The notes beneath the pieces are model-generated. The model was not told the DNA's origin and ran no database searches. It saw only the letters and a program-made list of their open reading frames with translations. From contig CAJTXS010000015.1 in NCBI GenBank assembly GCA_910583735.1, positions 1 to 35,365 on the forward strand: 35,365 nt of DNA, in the 5' to 3' direction. Positions 7,695 through 16,131 of the stretch are shown here, one piece after another. Position 1 is the first letter of the stretch, and every line of letters begins with the position of its first letter. The position numbers and the translations under genes were made by a program. The DNA is from an uncultured Christensenella sp. Lineage in GTDB: Bacteria; Bacillota; Clostridia; Christensenellales; UBA3700.

Positions 7695-8291
7695 TTAACC
7701 TATCGCAGAGCTTACCACGGAGGCATAGCCTTGGGAGACGAGCGCCGCGGCTACGCGGCACAGCTCTTCTAAGGTTATGTCCTTTCTGTCCCTGAACCAT
7801 TCCGTATACACGCCCACCAGTCCTCCGACTATGAATGTCACCGTCATTCTCAGTCTTAACTCGTCGGAAGTGGGGAACTTGGCGTGCAACCTCTTGCATA
7901 CGGCTTCTATTATTCTCTTGGTGAGTTTTACGGTAAAGGAGGAGGATAGAGAGGAGTCGAATATGAATCTACAGAACTCCTCGTCCGCTTCCGCGCGCGC
8001 CGTCAAGGTGCTGAAGAAAGGATACGGATTGTGAGGTATCTGCAGGGGGTCGCAGCCGTTGAATACGTCCGAGAGCGCGTCGATTACGCTGTCCTCCACG
8101 TCGTTGAGCACAGACGGGATATCGGTGTAGTGCAGATAGAAAGTAGAGCGGTTGATGCCGGCTTCCTGAGTGAGGTCGGTCACCTTTATTTCGTCGAAGT
8201 CTTTAATTACGCTAAGTTTCATGAGCGCGCCTCGGATTAGCTTGCGAGTGCGTACGCTGCGTCTGTCGCTTTGATTTTTTACTTGTGCCAT
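7695..8291 (-). CDS. TetR/AcrR family transcriptional regulator
   Basis: DNA-binding regulator with an N-terminal helix-turn-helix (IKVTDLTQEAGINRSTFYLHY, residues 36-56 from the chosen start) and a ligand-binding C-terminal half with weakly hydrophobic helices. I use the ATG at 8291 because GGGAGAG lies 6 nt before it; the longer reading from 8330 adds 13 residues without a ribosome binding site. It probably controls itself and the P1 peptidase 4 nt downstream. The ligand is unknown. The HTH with Tyr-rich STFYLHY resembles the Firmicute group that includes DhaS-like regulators. Confidence 0.88.
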   Translation of the reverse strand: MAQVKNQSDRRSVRTRKLIRGALMKLSVIKDFDEIKVTDLTQEAGINRSTFYLHYTDIPSVLNDVEDSVIDALSDVFNGCDPLQIPHNPYPFFSTLTARAEADEEFCRFIFDSSLSSSFTVKLTKRIIEAVCKRLHAKFPTSDELRLRMTVTFIVGGLVGVYTEWFRDRKDITLEELCRVAAALVSQGYASVVSSAIG

Positions 8292-8330
8292 AATAATCTC
8301 TCCCGCGAGGGTATTTAGAAATCTTGACAA

Positions 8331-8672
8331 TGACTGATTGGCTTATGTAATTCAACCTCGTCGCAGTATTGGCGCTCGCTTAGTCGCTGCGCTTGCTTGC
8401 TCGGTCCCTATGCCTGCGGGGCAATATACTCGGACATCGGCTTGCCGCTGCCTGCCGATATGCGCTCGGCGCCCCGCTAATTTATCTGCCGCTTGCAGCG
8501 CGTTAAACAGTAAAAAGTACAGTCTCTGTCATACGGATATATTTATAATTAAAATATATATATCCTTTGCAGATATACAATATCACGGCTCATTTGACTT
8601 TGTCAACTTCAACTCGGATACGCCGCATAAAGGCTAAAGGCGGACTACATTATGCAAGAGCGGTAGATTATG
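8331..8672. other. Gene-free stretch between the TetR gene and the argG control region
   Basis: No convincing gene; the short open frames here lack ribosome binding sites and protein-like composition. TTGACA occurs at 8334-8339 without a matching -10. The stretch must contain the divergent TetR promoter, but I cannot place its -10 with confidence. Confidence 0.5.
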
Positions 8673-8747
8673 CGCATAAATATGCATTTATACATCATTT
8701 ATTGCATAAAAAATTAAAAACTGATAAATTTTATGAATATTTATGCT
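8673..8747 (+). promoter_or_regulatory. Three phased ARG-box-like sites upstream of argG
   Basis: Three 14-bp sites fit the ArgR/AhrC pattern TGNATWWWWATNCA to different degrees: CGCATAAATATGCA (8673-8686, one mismatch), TGCATAAAAAATTA (8703-8716) and TGAATATTTATGCT (8734-8747, two mismatches). Their centres are 30 and 31 bp apart, near three helical turns, so all face the same side of the DNA. The last ends 8 bp before the -35 box of the argG promoter. Arginine-dependent control of argGH is inferred. Confidence 0.6.
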
Positions 8748-8755
8748 GAAAATGC

Positions 8756-8784
8756 TTGATTTTGCGATTGAGTGATAGTATTAT
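8756..8784 (+). promoter_or_regulatory. argG promoter
   Basis: TTGATT (8756-8761), 17 bp, TATTAT (8779-8784). The start would be near 8791 with a leader of about 33 nt holding AAAGGAG before the ATG at 8824. Confidence 0.75.
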
Positions 8785-8823
8785 TATGTCAATGGCAATC
8801 AGCTGTGTAAAGGAGTTAATAAA

Positions 8824-10047
8824 ATGGACAAGATAAAGAAAGTAGTCTTAGCGTATTCCGGAGGTCTCGATACCTCTATCATAATACCGTGGCTTAAGGA
8901 GAATTACGATAATTGCGAAGTCATAGCCGTAGCGGGCAACGTAGGACAGGGCACCGAGCTCAAGGGCTTGGAAGATAAGGCCAAGAAGACGGGCGCAAGC
9001 AAGCTGTATATAGCCGACCTCACGGACGAGTTCGTAGACGACTACATCATGCCTACCGTCAAAGCAGGCGCGGTATACGAGGGCAAGTATCTGCTGGGTA
9101 CGTCATTTGCCCGTCCCATCATCGCCAAGAAGATAGTGGAGATAGCTCTTGCCGAGGGCGCGGATGCGATATGCCACGGCTGCACGGGCAAGGGTAACGA
9201 CCAAGTCAGGTTCGAGCTTACTATTAAGGCTTTCGCTCCCGACATGAAGATAATTGCGCCTTGGAGGATATGGGATATCAAGAGCCGCGACGAGGAGATT
9301 GATTACGCCGAGGCGCACAATATACCCCTCAATATAACTCGCGAGACCAACTACAGCAAGGATAAGAACTTGTGGCACCTCTCTCACGAGGGACTTGACC
9401 TCGAGGACCCCGCCAACGAGCCCGATTACGATAAGATATTGGAGCTGGGCGTCACTCCCGAGAAGGCTCCCGATAAGCCTACGTACGTCACGCTCGGCTT
9501 CGACAAGGGCGTAGCGGTATCCGTAGACGGCGTCAAGATGAAGGGCAGCGATATCATCGCCAAGCTCAACGAGCTGGGCGGCAAGAACGGTATCGGTATA
9601 GCAGATATCGTGGAGAACAGGCTTGTCGGCATGAAGTCGAGGGGCGTGTACGAGACTCCCGGCGGCACTATTCTGTACGCCGCGCACGAGATACTCGAGA
9701 GCATATGCCTCGACAAGGAGACCCAGCGCTTTAAGCAGCACGTGGCGGTCAAGTTCGCCGATCTCGTGTACAACGGACAGTGGTTTACGCCTCTGCGCGA
9801 GGCTCTGTCCGCATTCGTGGACAGCACGCAGACCAATGTGTGCGGCACAGTCAAACTCAAGCTGTATAAGGGCAACGTCGTCAATGCGGGCGTCACATCT
9901 CCTTACAGCCTGTACGACGAGGACATAGCTACCTTCGACGAGGACGAGTGCTATGATCAGAAGGACAGCGCAGGCTTCATCAATCTGTTCGGACTGCCCA
10001 TCAAGGTGCAGGCTATGATGAAAGCCAAGTCGGCGAAAAAGAACTGA
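8824..10047 (+). CDS. argG: Argininosuccinate synthase
   Basis: Joins citrulline and aspartate with ATP to give argininosuccinate, the seventh step of arginine synthesis. The ATP-pyrophosphatase loop YSGGLDTS (residues 11-18) is intact, as are GTSFARPIIAK and AICHGCTGKGNDQVRFE, which line the nucleotide and citrulline sites. The 407-aa length is normal. A good SD (AAAGGAG) precedes the ATG. It is the first gene of the arginine cluster, downstream of three ARG-box-like sites, with argH 75 nt away on the same strand. Confidence 0.97.
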   Translation: MDKIKKVVLAYSGGLDTSIIIPWLKENYDNCEVIAVAGNVGQGTELKGLEDKAKKTGASKLYIADLTDEFVDDYIMPTVKAGAVYEGKYLLGTSFARPIIAKKIVEIALAEGADAICHGCTGKGNDQVRFELTIKAFAPDMKIIAPWRIWDIKSRDEEIDYAEAHNIPLNITRETNYSKDKNLWHLSHEGLDLEDPANEPDYDKILELGVTPEKAPDKPTYVTLGFDKGVAVSVDGVKMKGSDIIAKLNELGGKNGIGIADIVENRLVGMKSRGVYETPGGTILYAAHEILESICLDKETQRFKQHVAVKFADLVYNGQWFTPLREALSAFVDSTQTNVCGTVKLKLYKGNVVNAGVTSPYSLYDEDIATFDEDECYDQKDSAGFINLFGLPIKVQAMMKAKSAKKN

Positions 10048-10061
10048 TTAAGTTTTTTTTA

Positions 10062-10098
10062 CGCTCGCGCTTCCGCCCATAATCGGGACGGGAGCGCA
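10062..10098 (+). other. Hairpin in the argG-argH gap
   Basis: GCGCTTCCGCCC and GGGACGGGAGCGC can form an imperfect stem of about 11 bp around a short loop, just after a T8 run. No T run follows the hairpin, so it is not a standard terminator; it may tune argH expression or mRNA stability. Confidence 0.4.
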
Positions 10099-10122
10099 TA
10101 CGTCTATATAAAGGGAAGCGTT

Positions 10123-11508
10123 ATGGATAAGATGTGGGCAGGCAGATTCAACAAGCAGCTGGACGAGAGAGTCAACGACTTTAACTCGTCAGTCCGCTTT
10201 GACTGCCGTATGGCGGAAGAGGATATAACGGGCAGCTTGGCGCATGCGGCTATGCTCGCGAAACAGGGCATTATATCCGCCGAGGATTGCGATAAGATTA
10301 CGCAGGGGCTTAAGAGTATACTGAGCGACCTGCTCGGCGGAGCGCTTGCTATCGATATGAGCGCGGAAGATATCCACATGTTCATAGAGGCGGAGCTCAC
10401 CGCTCGCATAGGCGACGCGGGCAAGAGATTGCACACCTCCCGCAGCCGCAACGACCAAGTGGCGCTCGATCTGCGCATGTATCTGAGGAGAGAGGCGGCG
10501 GAGATTAAGGCTCTTGTCATATCGCTTGCGGACACGCTTATCGATATTGCGAGCAAGCATACGCATACGGTTATGCCGGGATATACGCATATGCAGCGCG
10601 CCCAGCCCATCACATTCGCCCATCATCTCTGCGCATACGCGGAGATGATGGTGAGAGATATCAAGAGACTGGACAACACCGTCGAACTTATGAACGAGTG
10701 TCCGCTCGGCAGCTGCGCGCTCGCGGGGACGACCTACGACATAGACAGAGACTATACGGCGTCTGAGCTCGGCTTTACAAGAGCTTGCGGCAATTCGCTG
10801 GACGGGGTGAGCGACAGGGATTTCGTAATGCAGCTTGCATCCGACTTGTCGATTATATCCGTGCACCTCTCGCGCCTTTCCGAAGAGATAATAATGTGGT
10901 GCTCGTGGGAGTTTAAGTTTATAGAGCTGGACGACGCCTATGCTACGGGCTCGTCGATAATGCCGCAGAAGAAGAACCCCGATATAGCCGAATTGATACG
11001 CGGCAAGGCGGGCAGGGTGATAGGACACAATGTATCGCTGCTCGTGATGATGAAGGGGCTTCCGCTTGCGTACGACAAGGATATGCAAGAGGATAAAGAG
11101 GCTATCTTCGACTCGTGCGATACCGTTAAGCTGTGCGTGAGCACGCTTATACCCATGCTTGCGACTATGACCGTCAATAAGGACAATATGCTCAAGGCGG
11201 GCAATAAGGGCTTCATCAACGCTACCGACTGCGCCGATTATCTGGTCAAGAAGGGTATGCCGTTCCGCACGGCTTACAAAGTGGTAGGGACGCTTGTGGC
11301 GCTGTGTACGGACAAGGGACTTACGCTCGACACGCTGCCGCTCGAGGAGTATAAAAAGGCGAGCGATATGTTCGATGGCGATATTTACGACGCGATAGAG
11401 CTTATCAACTGCGTCAATAGGCGCCGCTCTGCGGGCGGTCCCGCGCCTCAAGCGGTAGAGGCGGAGATTGAGAGTCTGCGCGTAGCTATCGACAGTAAGA
11501 GACATTGA
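10123..11508 (+). CDS. argH: Argininosuccinate lyase
   Basis: Cleaves argininosuccinate to arginine and fumarate, the last step of the pathway. A member of the fumarase/aspartase superfamily: MWAGRF at the start, HTSRSRNDQVALDLR in the active site and the signature GSSIMPQKKNPD (276-287) containing the flexible catalytic loop serine. The 461-aa length is typical. AAGGGAAG precedes the ATG. It is co-directional with argG and probably read from the argG promoter. Confidence 0.97.
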   Translation: MDKMWAGRFNKQLDERVNDFNSSVRFDCRMAEEDITGSLAHAAMLAKQGIISAEDCDKITQGLKSILSDLLGGALAIDMSAEDIHMFIEAELTARIGDAGKRLHTSRSRNDQVALDLRMYLRREAAEIKALVISLADTLIDIASKHTHTVMPGYTHMQRAQPITFAHHLCAYAEMMVRDIKRLDNTVELMNECPLGSCALAGTTYDIDRDYTASELGFTRACGNSLDGVSDRDFVMQLASDLSIISVHLSRLSEEIIMWCSWEFKFIELDDAYATGSSIMPQKKNPDIAELIRGKAGRVIGHNVSLLVMMKGLPLAYDKDMQEDKEAIFDSCDTVKLCVSTLIPMLATMTVNKDNMLKAGNKGFINATDCADYLVKKGMPFRTAYKVVGTLVALCTDKGLTLDTLPLEEYKKASDMFDGDIYDAIELINCVNRRRSAGGPAPQAVEAEIESLRVAIDSKRH

Positions 11509-11516
11509 TTGGGATA

Positions 11517-11546
11517 GCCTTTTTTATATAAATATTATATAAAGGC
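11517..11546. other. AT-rich palindrome upstream of the argC promoter
   Basis: TTTATATAA (11523-11531) and TTATATAAA (11535-11543) are perfect inverted arms around ATA, flanked by GCC and GGC. It sits 14 bp upstream of the argC -35 box. It could be a weak ArgR-type site or the argH 3' hairpin; there is no T run for a terminator. Confidence 0.45.
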
Positions 11547-11557
11547 GAGACAATCGT

Positions 11558-11586
11558 TTGATTAAGTCGGCGTTAAGTGATAGTAT
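11558..11586 (+). promoter_or_regulatory. argC promoter
   Basis: TTGATT (11558-11563), 17 bp, TAGTAT (11581-11586). The -35 box and the AGTGATAGTA around the -10 match those of the argG promoter, which suggests the two arginine units are controlled in a similar way. Confidence 0.7.
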
Positions 11587-11682
11587 GTGTACGGACAATC
11601 GACCGTGCGGCATACTCGCAGTCGATTGCGGTTAAAGATATTTATCGGGATATACTCCCGTGCGACTTTGACAGAGGTGTTT

Positions 11683-12711
11683 ATGATAAGAGCAGGTATA
11701 ATCGGCGCTACGGGATATGCGGGAGTGGAGCTTGTGCGCATACTTCTATCGCATCCCGACGCGGAGATAGCGGCTATATCTTCCGTCAGTTACGACGGCA
11801 AGAAGCTCAGCGAGATTTATCCCTCGCTGCGCGGCATATGCGATATGACGCTCAGCGACGGCGAGGGCATAGAGGATAAGTGCGACGTTGTATTCGCATC
11901 CTTGCCGCACGGATTGAGCGAGATCCCCGCTGCAAAATGCGTGGAGAAGGGCGTCAAGTTTATAGACCTCGGAGCGGATTTCCGCCTCGACGACGCCAAG
12001 GTGTACGAGCAGTGGTACGGCAAGAGCTATAATTATCCCGATTTACATGCGCGCAGCGTCTATTGCATACCCGAGCTGCACAGAGACAGGATATCGGGCG
12101 CGGATATAGTCGGCAATCCCGGGTGCTATCCTACATCGGTGGCGCTGGCTCTTGCCCCCATTGTAGAGTCGGGACTGGACAGAGGTATAATAATAGATTC
12201 CAAGTCGGGCGTCACGGGCGCGGGCAAGGGACTTAGCGACAATACGCATTATCCCAACTGCAACGAGGCGTTTTCCCCTTACAAGGTGGCGTCGCACAGG
12301 CATACGCCCGAGATAGAGCAGACGCTCTCTGCAATAGCTGGCAGGGACATACGCATTACTTTCGTCCCTCATCTGCTGCCGCTCAACAGGGGCATCATAT
12401 CTACTTGCTACATAGACTTGAGCAAGGATATATCCTTGGACGAGCTGTATAAGCTGTATTGCGACAGGTACGGAGGCGAGAAGTTCGTGCGCGTGCTGCC
12501 TTTAGGCGATGTCGCCAATCTGCGCAATGTCAGGCAGTCCAACTACTGCGACATATCCGTTCATCTCGACAAGAGGACGGGCAGAGCGGTAATAGTGTCG
12601 GCTATAGACAATATGGTCAAGGGCGCGGCGGGACAGGCCGTGCAGAATATGAATTTGCTCTTCGGCTTGCCCGAGGACAGGGGACTTGATTTTATACCCC
12701 CTTCTTTTTAG
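11683..12711 (+). CDS. argC: N-acetyl-gamma-glutamyl-phosphate reductase
   Basis: NADPH-dependent reduction of N-acetylglutamyl-phosphate to the semialdehyde, third step of arginine synthesis. A Rossmann start (AGIIGATGYAGVELVRIL) and the catalytic cysteine loop VGNPGCYPTS (C148) are clear, with later PHLLPLNRGI. I use the ATG at 11683 (342 aa) because GAGGTG lies just upstream and the family motif starts there; the upstream 32 codons lack family similarity. First gene of the argCJBD run, with its own promoter 97 nt upstream. Confidence 0.95.
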   Translation: MIRAGIIGATGYAGVELVRILLSHPDAEIAAISSVSYDGKKLSEIYPSLRGICDMTLSDGEGIEDKCDVVFASLPHGLSEIPAAKCVEKGVKFIDLGADFRLDDAKVYEQWYGKSYNYPDLHARSVYCIPELHRDRISGADIVGNPGCYPTSVALALAPIVESGLDRGIIIDSKSGVTGAGKGLSDNTHYPNCNEAFSPYKVASHRHTPEIEQTLSAIAGRDIRITFVPHLLPLNRGIISTCYIDLSKDISLDELYKLYCDRYGGEKFVRVLPLGDVANLRNVRQSNYCDISVHLDKRTGRAVIVSAIDNMVKGAAGQAVQNMNLLFGLPEDRGLDFIPPSF

Positions 12712-12719
12712 GAGATAAT

Positions 12720-13934
12720 ATGGAAAGCATTTCGGGAGGCGTGTGCGCCGCCAAGGGCTTTAAGGCATACGGCGTGCATTGCGGAATCAGAAAGAATAAG
12801 ACCAAGGAAGACTTGGCGCTCGTCGTAGCGGACTGTCCTTGTTCCGCGGCGGCGGTGTATACTACCAATAAGGTGAAGGGCGCGCCCATTACCGTCACCC
12901 GCGCCCATCTTGCGGACGGCAAGGCGCAGGCTATTGTATGCAACAGCGGCAACGCCAATACTTGCAACGCGGACGGCGTGGCTAAGGCGGAAGAGATGTG
13001 CAGATTGGTGGAGAGGCATACGGGCGTCAAGGCGGAGGACGTCATCGTAGCGTCTACGGGAGTAATCGGTCAGATACTGCCCATACAGCCCATTGTCAGC
13101 GGTATGCCCGCGCTCGCGGCAGGTCTGTCCGCCAAGGGCAATACGATAGCCGCAAGGGCGATTATGACTACCGATACACGCGTCAAAGAGTACGCCCGCA
13201 AGTGCGAGATAGGCGGATATACCGTTACCGTAGGCGGCATGGCTAAGGGCAGCGGCATGATACATCCCAATATGGCCACGCTGCTTGCTTTCGTCACCAC
13301 CGACGCCGCAATATCGCCTAAGATGCTCGACGCAGCGCTTAAAGACGCCGTCGAGGATACGCTCAATATGGTCAGCATAGACGGAGATACGTCCACCAAC
13401 GACATGCTTACCGTCATGGCTTCGGGTATGAGCGGCATGCCCGAGATAACGCGCGAGGGAGAGCAATACTCGGCGTTTAAGTCCGCGCTCACCGCCGTGC
13501 TTGAGGATATATCCAAGGCGATAGCTGCGGACGGAGAGGGCGCTACCAAGCTGCTCGAGTGCTCCGTCGAGGGCGCTCCCGACAAGCAGACCGCCAAGAA
13601 GATAGCCAAGAGCGTAGTGTGCTCTTCGCTGCTTAAAGCCGCGATATTCGCCGCCGACGCCAATTGGGGCAGGATACTGTGCGCGATAGGCTATGCCGAG
13701 GCAGAGTTCGATATCGACAAGGTAGACGTGGATATCGTATCCGACGCGGGCGCGGTAGCCGTGTGCAGGGGCGGCAACGGAGTGGACTTCGACGAGACGG
13801 CGGCTAAGCGCGTGTTGCTCGAGGATGAGATAAGGATATGCGTCAACTGCAATAGCGGAGACGGTAAAGCCGTAGCGTGGGGCTGCGACCTCACATACGA
13901 ATACGTTAAGATCAATGCGGATTACCGCACCTGA
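12720..13934 (+). CDS. argJ: Glutamate N-acetyltransferase / amino-acid acetyltransferase
   Basis: Transfers the acetyl group from N-acetylornithine to glutamate, recycling it, and in bifunctional members also uses acetyl-CoA. Proenzyme of the Ntn-hydrolase type: self-cleavage is expected before T187 in GSGMIHPNMATLLAF. Also seen are ASTGVIGQ (oxyanion-hole region) and C-terminal NCNSGDGKAVAWGCDLTYEYV. The 404-aa length is normal. It begins 8 nt after argC with TAGGAG before the ATG. No argE or argA appears in the window, consistent with the cyclic route. Confidence 0.95.
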   Translation: MESISGGVCAAKGFKAYGVHCGIRKNKTKEDLALVVADCPCSAAAVYTTNKVKGAPITVTRAHLADGKAQAIVCNSGNANTCNADGVAKAEEMCRLVERHTGVKAEDVIVASTGVIGQILPIQPIVSGMPALAAGLSAKGNTIAARAIMTTDTRVKEYARKCEIGGYTVTVGGMAKGSGMIHPNMATLLAFVTTDAAISPKMLDAALKDAVEDTLNMVSIDGDTSTNDMLTVMASGMSGMPEITREGEQYSAFKSALTAVLEDISKAIAADGEGATKLLECSVEGAPDKQTAKKIAKSVVCSSLLKAAIFAADANWGRILCAIGYAEAEFDIDKVDVDIVSDAGAVAVCRGGNGVDFDETAAKRVLLEDEIRICVNCNSGDGKAVAWGCDLTYEYVKINADYRT

Positions 13935-13942
13935 GGAAAGAT

Positions 13943-14806
13943 ATGGACGAGACTGTTATCAGCACTAAGACCAAGGCGGATATTCTCAGCGGCGCATTGC
14001 CCTATATCCAGAGATATTACGGCAAGATAGTCGTAGTCAAGTACGGCGGCAACGCCATGCTCTCCGAGCAACTCAAGAACGCCGTCATGCACGATATCGT
14101 CATGCTCTCGCTCATAGGAGTGAGGATTGTGCTCGTTCACGGCGGCGGACCGGAGATTAACGATATGCTGTCCAAGATAGGCAAGAAGCCCCAATTCATA
14201 GGAGGCTTGCGCTATACCGACGACGAGACGGCGGATATCGTCTTGCAGGTGCTGGCGGGCAAGGTCAATAAAGGACTTGTCAATAAGTTGCACGCCTGCG
14301 GCGGCAGAGCGCTGGGACTGTGCGGCATCGACGGCGGCATGATTAAGGCTAAGAAGAAGTCGGGCGTCGACCTCGGCAACGTGGGCGAAGTTGAGTCCGT
14401 GGACCCTGCGCCTATCCTCAACGCGCTGGACAACGGTTATATACCCGTAATCGCCACAGTCTCGAGCGATAAGAAAGGTAAGATATACAACATCAATGCC
14501 GATACGGCGGCGTCGCGCATAGCTTCGGCGCTCGGCGCGGAGAACCTCGTACTGATGACCGATATCCGCGGATTGCTCATGGACAAGGACGACGAGGATA
14601 CGCTCATCAGAGAGGTCAACGTCTCCGATGTGCACAATCTCGAGAGACAGGGTATTATCTCGGGCGGTATGATTCCCAAGGTGCAGTGCTGCGTTGAGGC
14701 GGTAAGACGGGGCGTCAAGCAATCTATCATCATAGACGGTCGCATACCTCACGCGATACTTATAGACATGCTTACCAGCGAGGGCGTAGGCACGCTGTTC
14801 AAGTAA
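13943..14806 (+). CDS. argB: Acetylglutamate kinase
   Basis: Phosphorylates N-acetylglutamate with ATP, second step of arginine synthesis and often the feedback-controlled one. Amino-acid-kinase fold: VVKYGGNAML (K33 and Gly loop), VLVHGGGPEI (64-72), then SGGMIPKVQCCVEAV near the C-terminus. The N-terminal helix before the kinase core (residues 1-25) is of the kind found in arginine-sensitive enzymes, but sensitivity is inferred only. 287 aa; 8 nt after argJ, with GAGGAAAG as SD. Confidence 0.95.
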   Translation: MDETVISTKTKADILSGALPYIQRYYGKIVVVKYGGNAMLSEQLKNAVMHDIVMLSLIGVRIVLVHGGGPEINDMLSKIGKKPQFIGGLRYTDDETADIVLQVLAGKVNKGLVNKLHACGGRALGLCGIDGGMIKAKKKSGVDLGNVGEVESVDPAPILNALDNGYIPVIATVSSDKKGKIYNINADTAASRIASALGAENLVLMTDIRGLLMDKDDEDTLIREVNVSDVHNLERQGIISGGMIPKVQCCVEAVRRGVKQSIIIDGRIPHAILIDMLTSEGVGTLFK

Positions 14807-14817
14807 GAGATAAGGAA

Positions 14818-15984
14818 ATGGACGGAGATATGGATATCAAGTCGGTAGATAAGAAGCATATCGTCGGCACGTATAACAGATACGATGTGGCGATAGTGAG
14901 CGGCAGCGGAGCGCGTTGCACAGACGACTGCGGCAGGGAATACATAGACCTCGGCAGCGGCATAGGCGTCAACAGTCTCGGCTACTGCGACAAGGGGTGG
15001 GTTGCTGCGGTGTCTAAGCAGCTTTCCACATTGCAGCACACTTCCAATCTGTATTACACGCGTCCTTGCGCGGAGCTGGCGGCGACGCTGTGCGAGCGCA
15101 GCGGATATGCCAAGGCTCTGTTTTGCAACAGCGGAGCGGAAGCTAACGAGGCGGCTATCAAGACGGCGCGTAAGTATTCTTTCGATAAGTACGGCAGGGG
15201 CAGGGACGTAATAGTCACTCTTCGCAATTCCTTCCACGGCAGGACCATGGCTACGCTTACGGCTACGGGACAGGACGTATTTCACAATTACTTTTTCCCT
15301 TTCAACGAGGGCTTTGAGTATGCGGATAAGGATATCGAGCAGATAGCAGGTATCGAGGGCGTCTGCGCGGTTATGCTGGAGTTCGTGCAGGGCGAGGGCG
15401 GAGTTATACCCGTAGAGAAGGAATTCGTGACAGAGCTCGCGCAGCTATGCCGCGAGCGCGATATATTATTGATAGCGGACGAAGTGCAGACGGGTATCGG
15501 CAGGACGGGCAAGTTGCTCGCGTCGCAGCACTACGGTGTGCTTCCCGACATCACTACGCTTGCTAAAGGATTGGGCGCAGGCTTGCCTATAGGCGCTATG
15601 CTGGTCGGCGACAGGTGCGCGGATACGCTCACTTTCGGCACTCACGGCACGACTTTCGGCGGCAACCCCGTAATATGCGCGGGAGCGCTCGAGGTGCTCT
15701 CCAGATTGGACGACGCGGCGCTCGAGCAGGTAAGACGCAAGGGCGAGTATATCAGGAGCAGATTGCTCTCATGTCCCGGCGTTGCGGGCGTGGACGGGCT
15801 CGGCATGATGCTGGGCATAAGGCTTAAGGATAAGCAGGCTGCGCAGGTGCTTAAGGATTGCATAGGCGAGGGAGTACTCGTGCTCACCGCTAAGGAAAAG
15901 ATAAGGCTGCTGCCACCTCTCACTATCGGCGACGGCGACTTGCAAGAGGGCGTAGACAGGCTGATAGCCGCTATCGAGAAGTAA
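14818..15984 (+). CDS. argD: Acetylornithine aminotransferase
   Basis: PLP-dependent class III aminotransferase converting N-acetylglutamate semialdehyde to N-acetylornithine. Visible motifs are FCNSGAEANEAAIKTARKY, NSFHGRTMATLTATGQ, LLIADEVQTGIGRTGKL and the PLP lysine in TTLAKGLGAGLP (K250). The 388-aa length fits. It starts 11 nt after argB; ATG 14818 is used, and ATG 14827 would remove three residues. Related class III enzymes act on other substrates, but the operon settles the role. Confidence 0.95.
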   Translation: MDGDMDIKSVDKKHIVGTYNRYDVAIVSGSGARCTDDCGREYIDLGSGIGVNSLGYCDKGWVAAVSKQLSTLQHTSNLYYTRPCAELAATLCERSGYAKALFCNSGAEANEAAIKTARKYSFDKYGRGRDVIVTLRNSFHGRTMATLTATGQDVFHNYFFPFNEGFEYADKDIEQIAGIEGVCAVMLEFVQGEGGVIPVEKEFVTELAQLCRERDILLIADEVQTGIGRTGKLLASQHYGVLPDITTLAKGLGAGLPIGAMLVGDRCADTLTFGTHGTTFGGNPVICAGALEVLSRLDDAALEQVRRKGEYIRSRLLSCPGVAGVDGLGMMLGIRLKDKQAAQVLKDCIGEGVLVLTAKEKIRLLPPLTIGDGDLQEGVDRLIAAIEK

Positions 15985-16131
15985 GATAGGTAAATAACGG
16001 ACGGATGTGCCGCTCCGCGCTAAGTTGCGACAAGCGGCGTTATCTACGGCAGATTAAGTCTGCAATCATAACAACACACTCGGCTCAGCGTGGGTAACAA
16101 TCGCATGACGCCGAGACTAACGGAGATAGAT
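15985..16131 (+). other. argD-argF spacer with several small hairpins
   Basis: The 147-nt gap contains GCCGCT/AGCGGC, GCAGA/TCTGC and CTCGGC/GCCGAG pairs, so the RNA may be structured before argF. I see no clear promoter or terminator; argF may be the last gene of the argC operon. Confidence 0.4.

Noticed and set aside
8338..8749. Two short plus-strand frames upstream of argG
   Set aside because: No SD; the second runs through the ARG-box-like sites.
11587..11682. Longer argC start
   Set aside because: It lies directly after the argC -10 box, lacks an SD, and its 32 codons do not fit the family; the ATG at 11683 has GAGGTG and begins the Rossmann motif.
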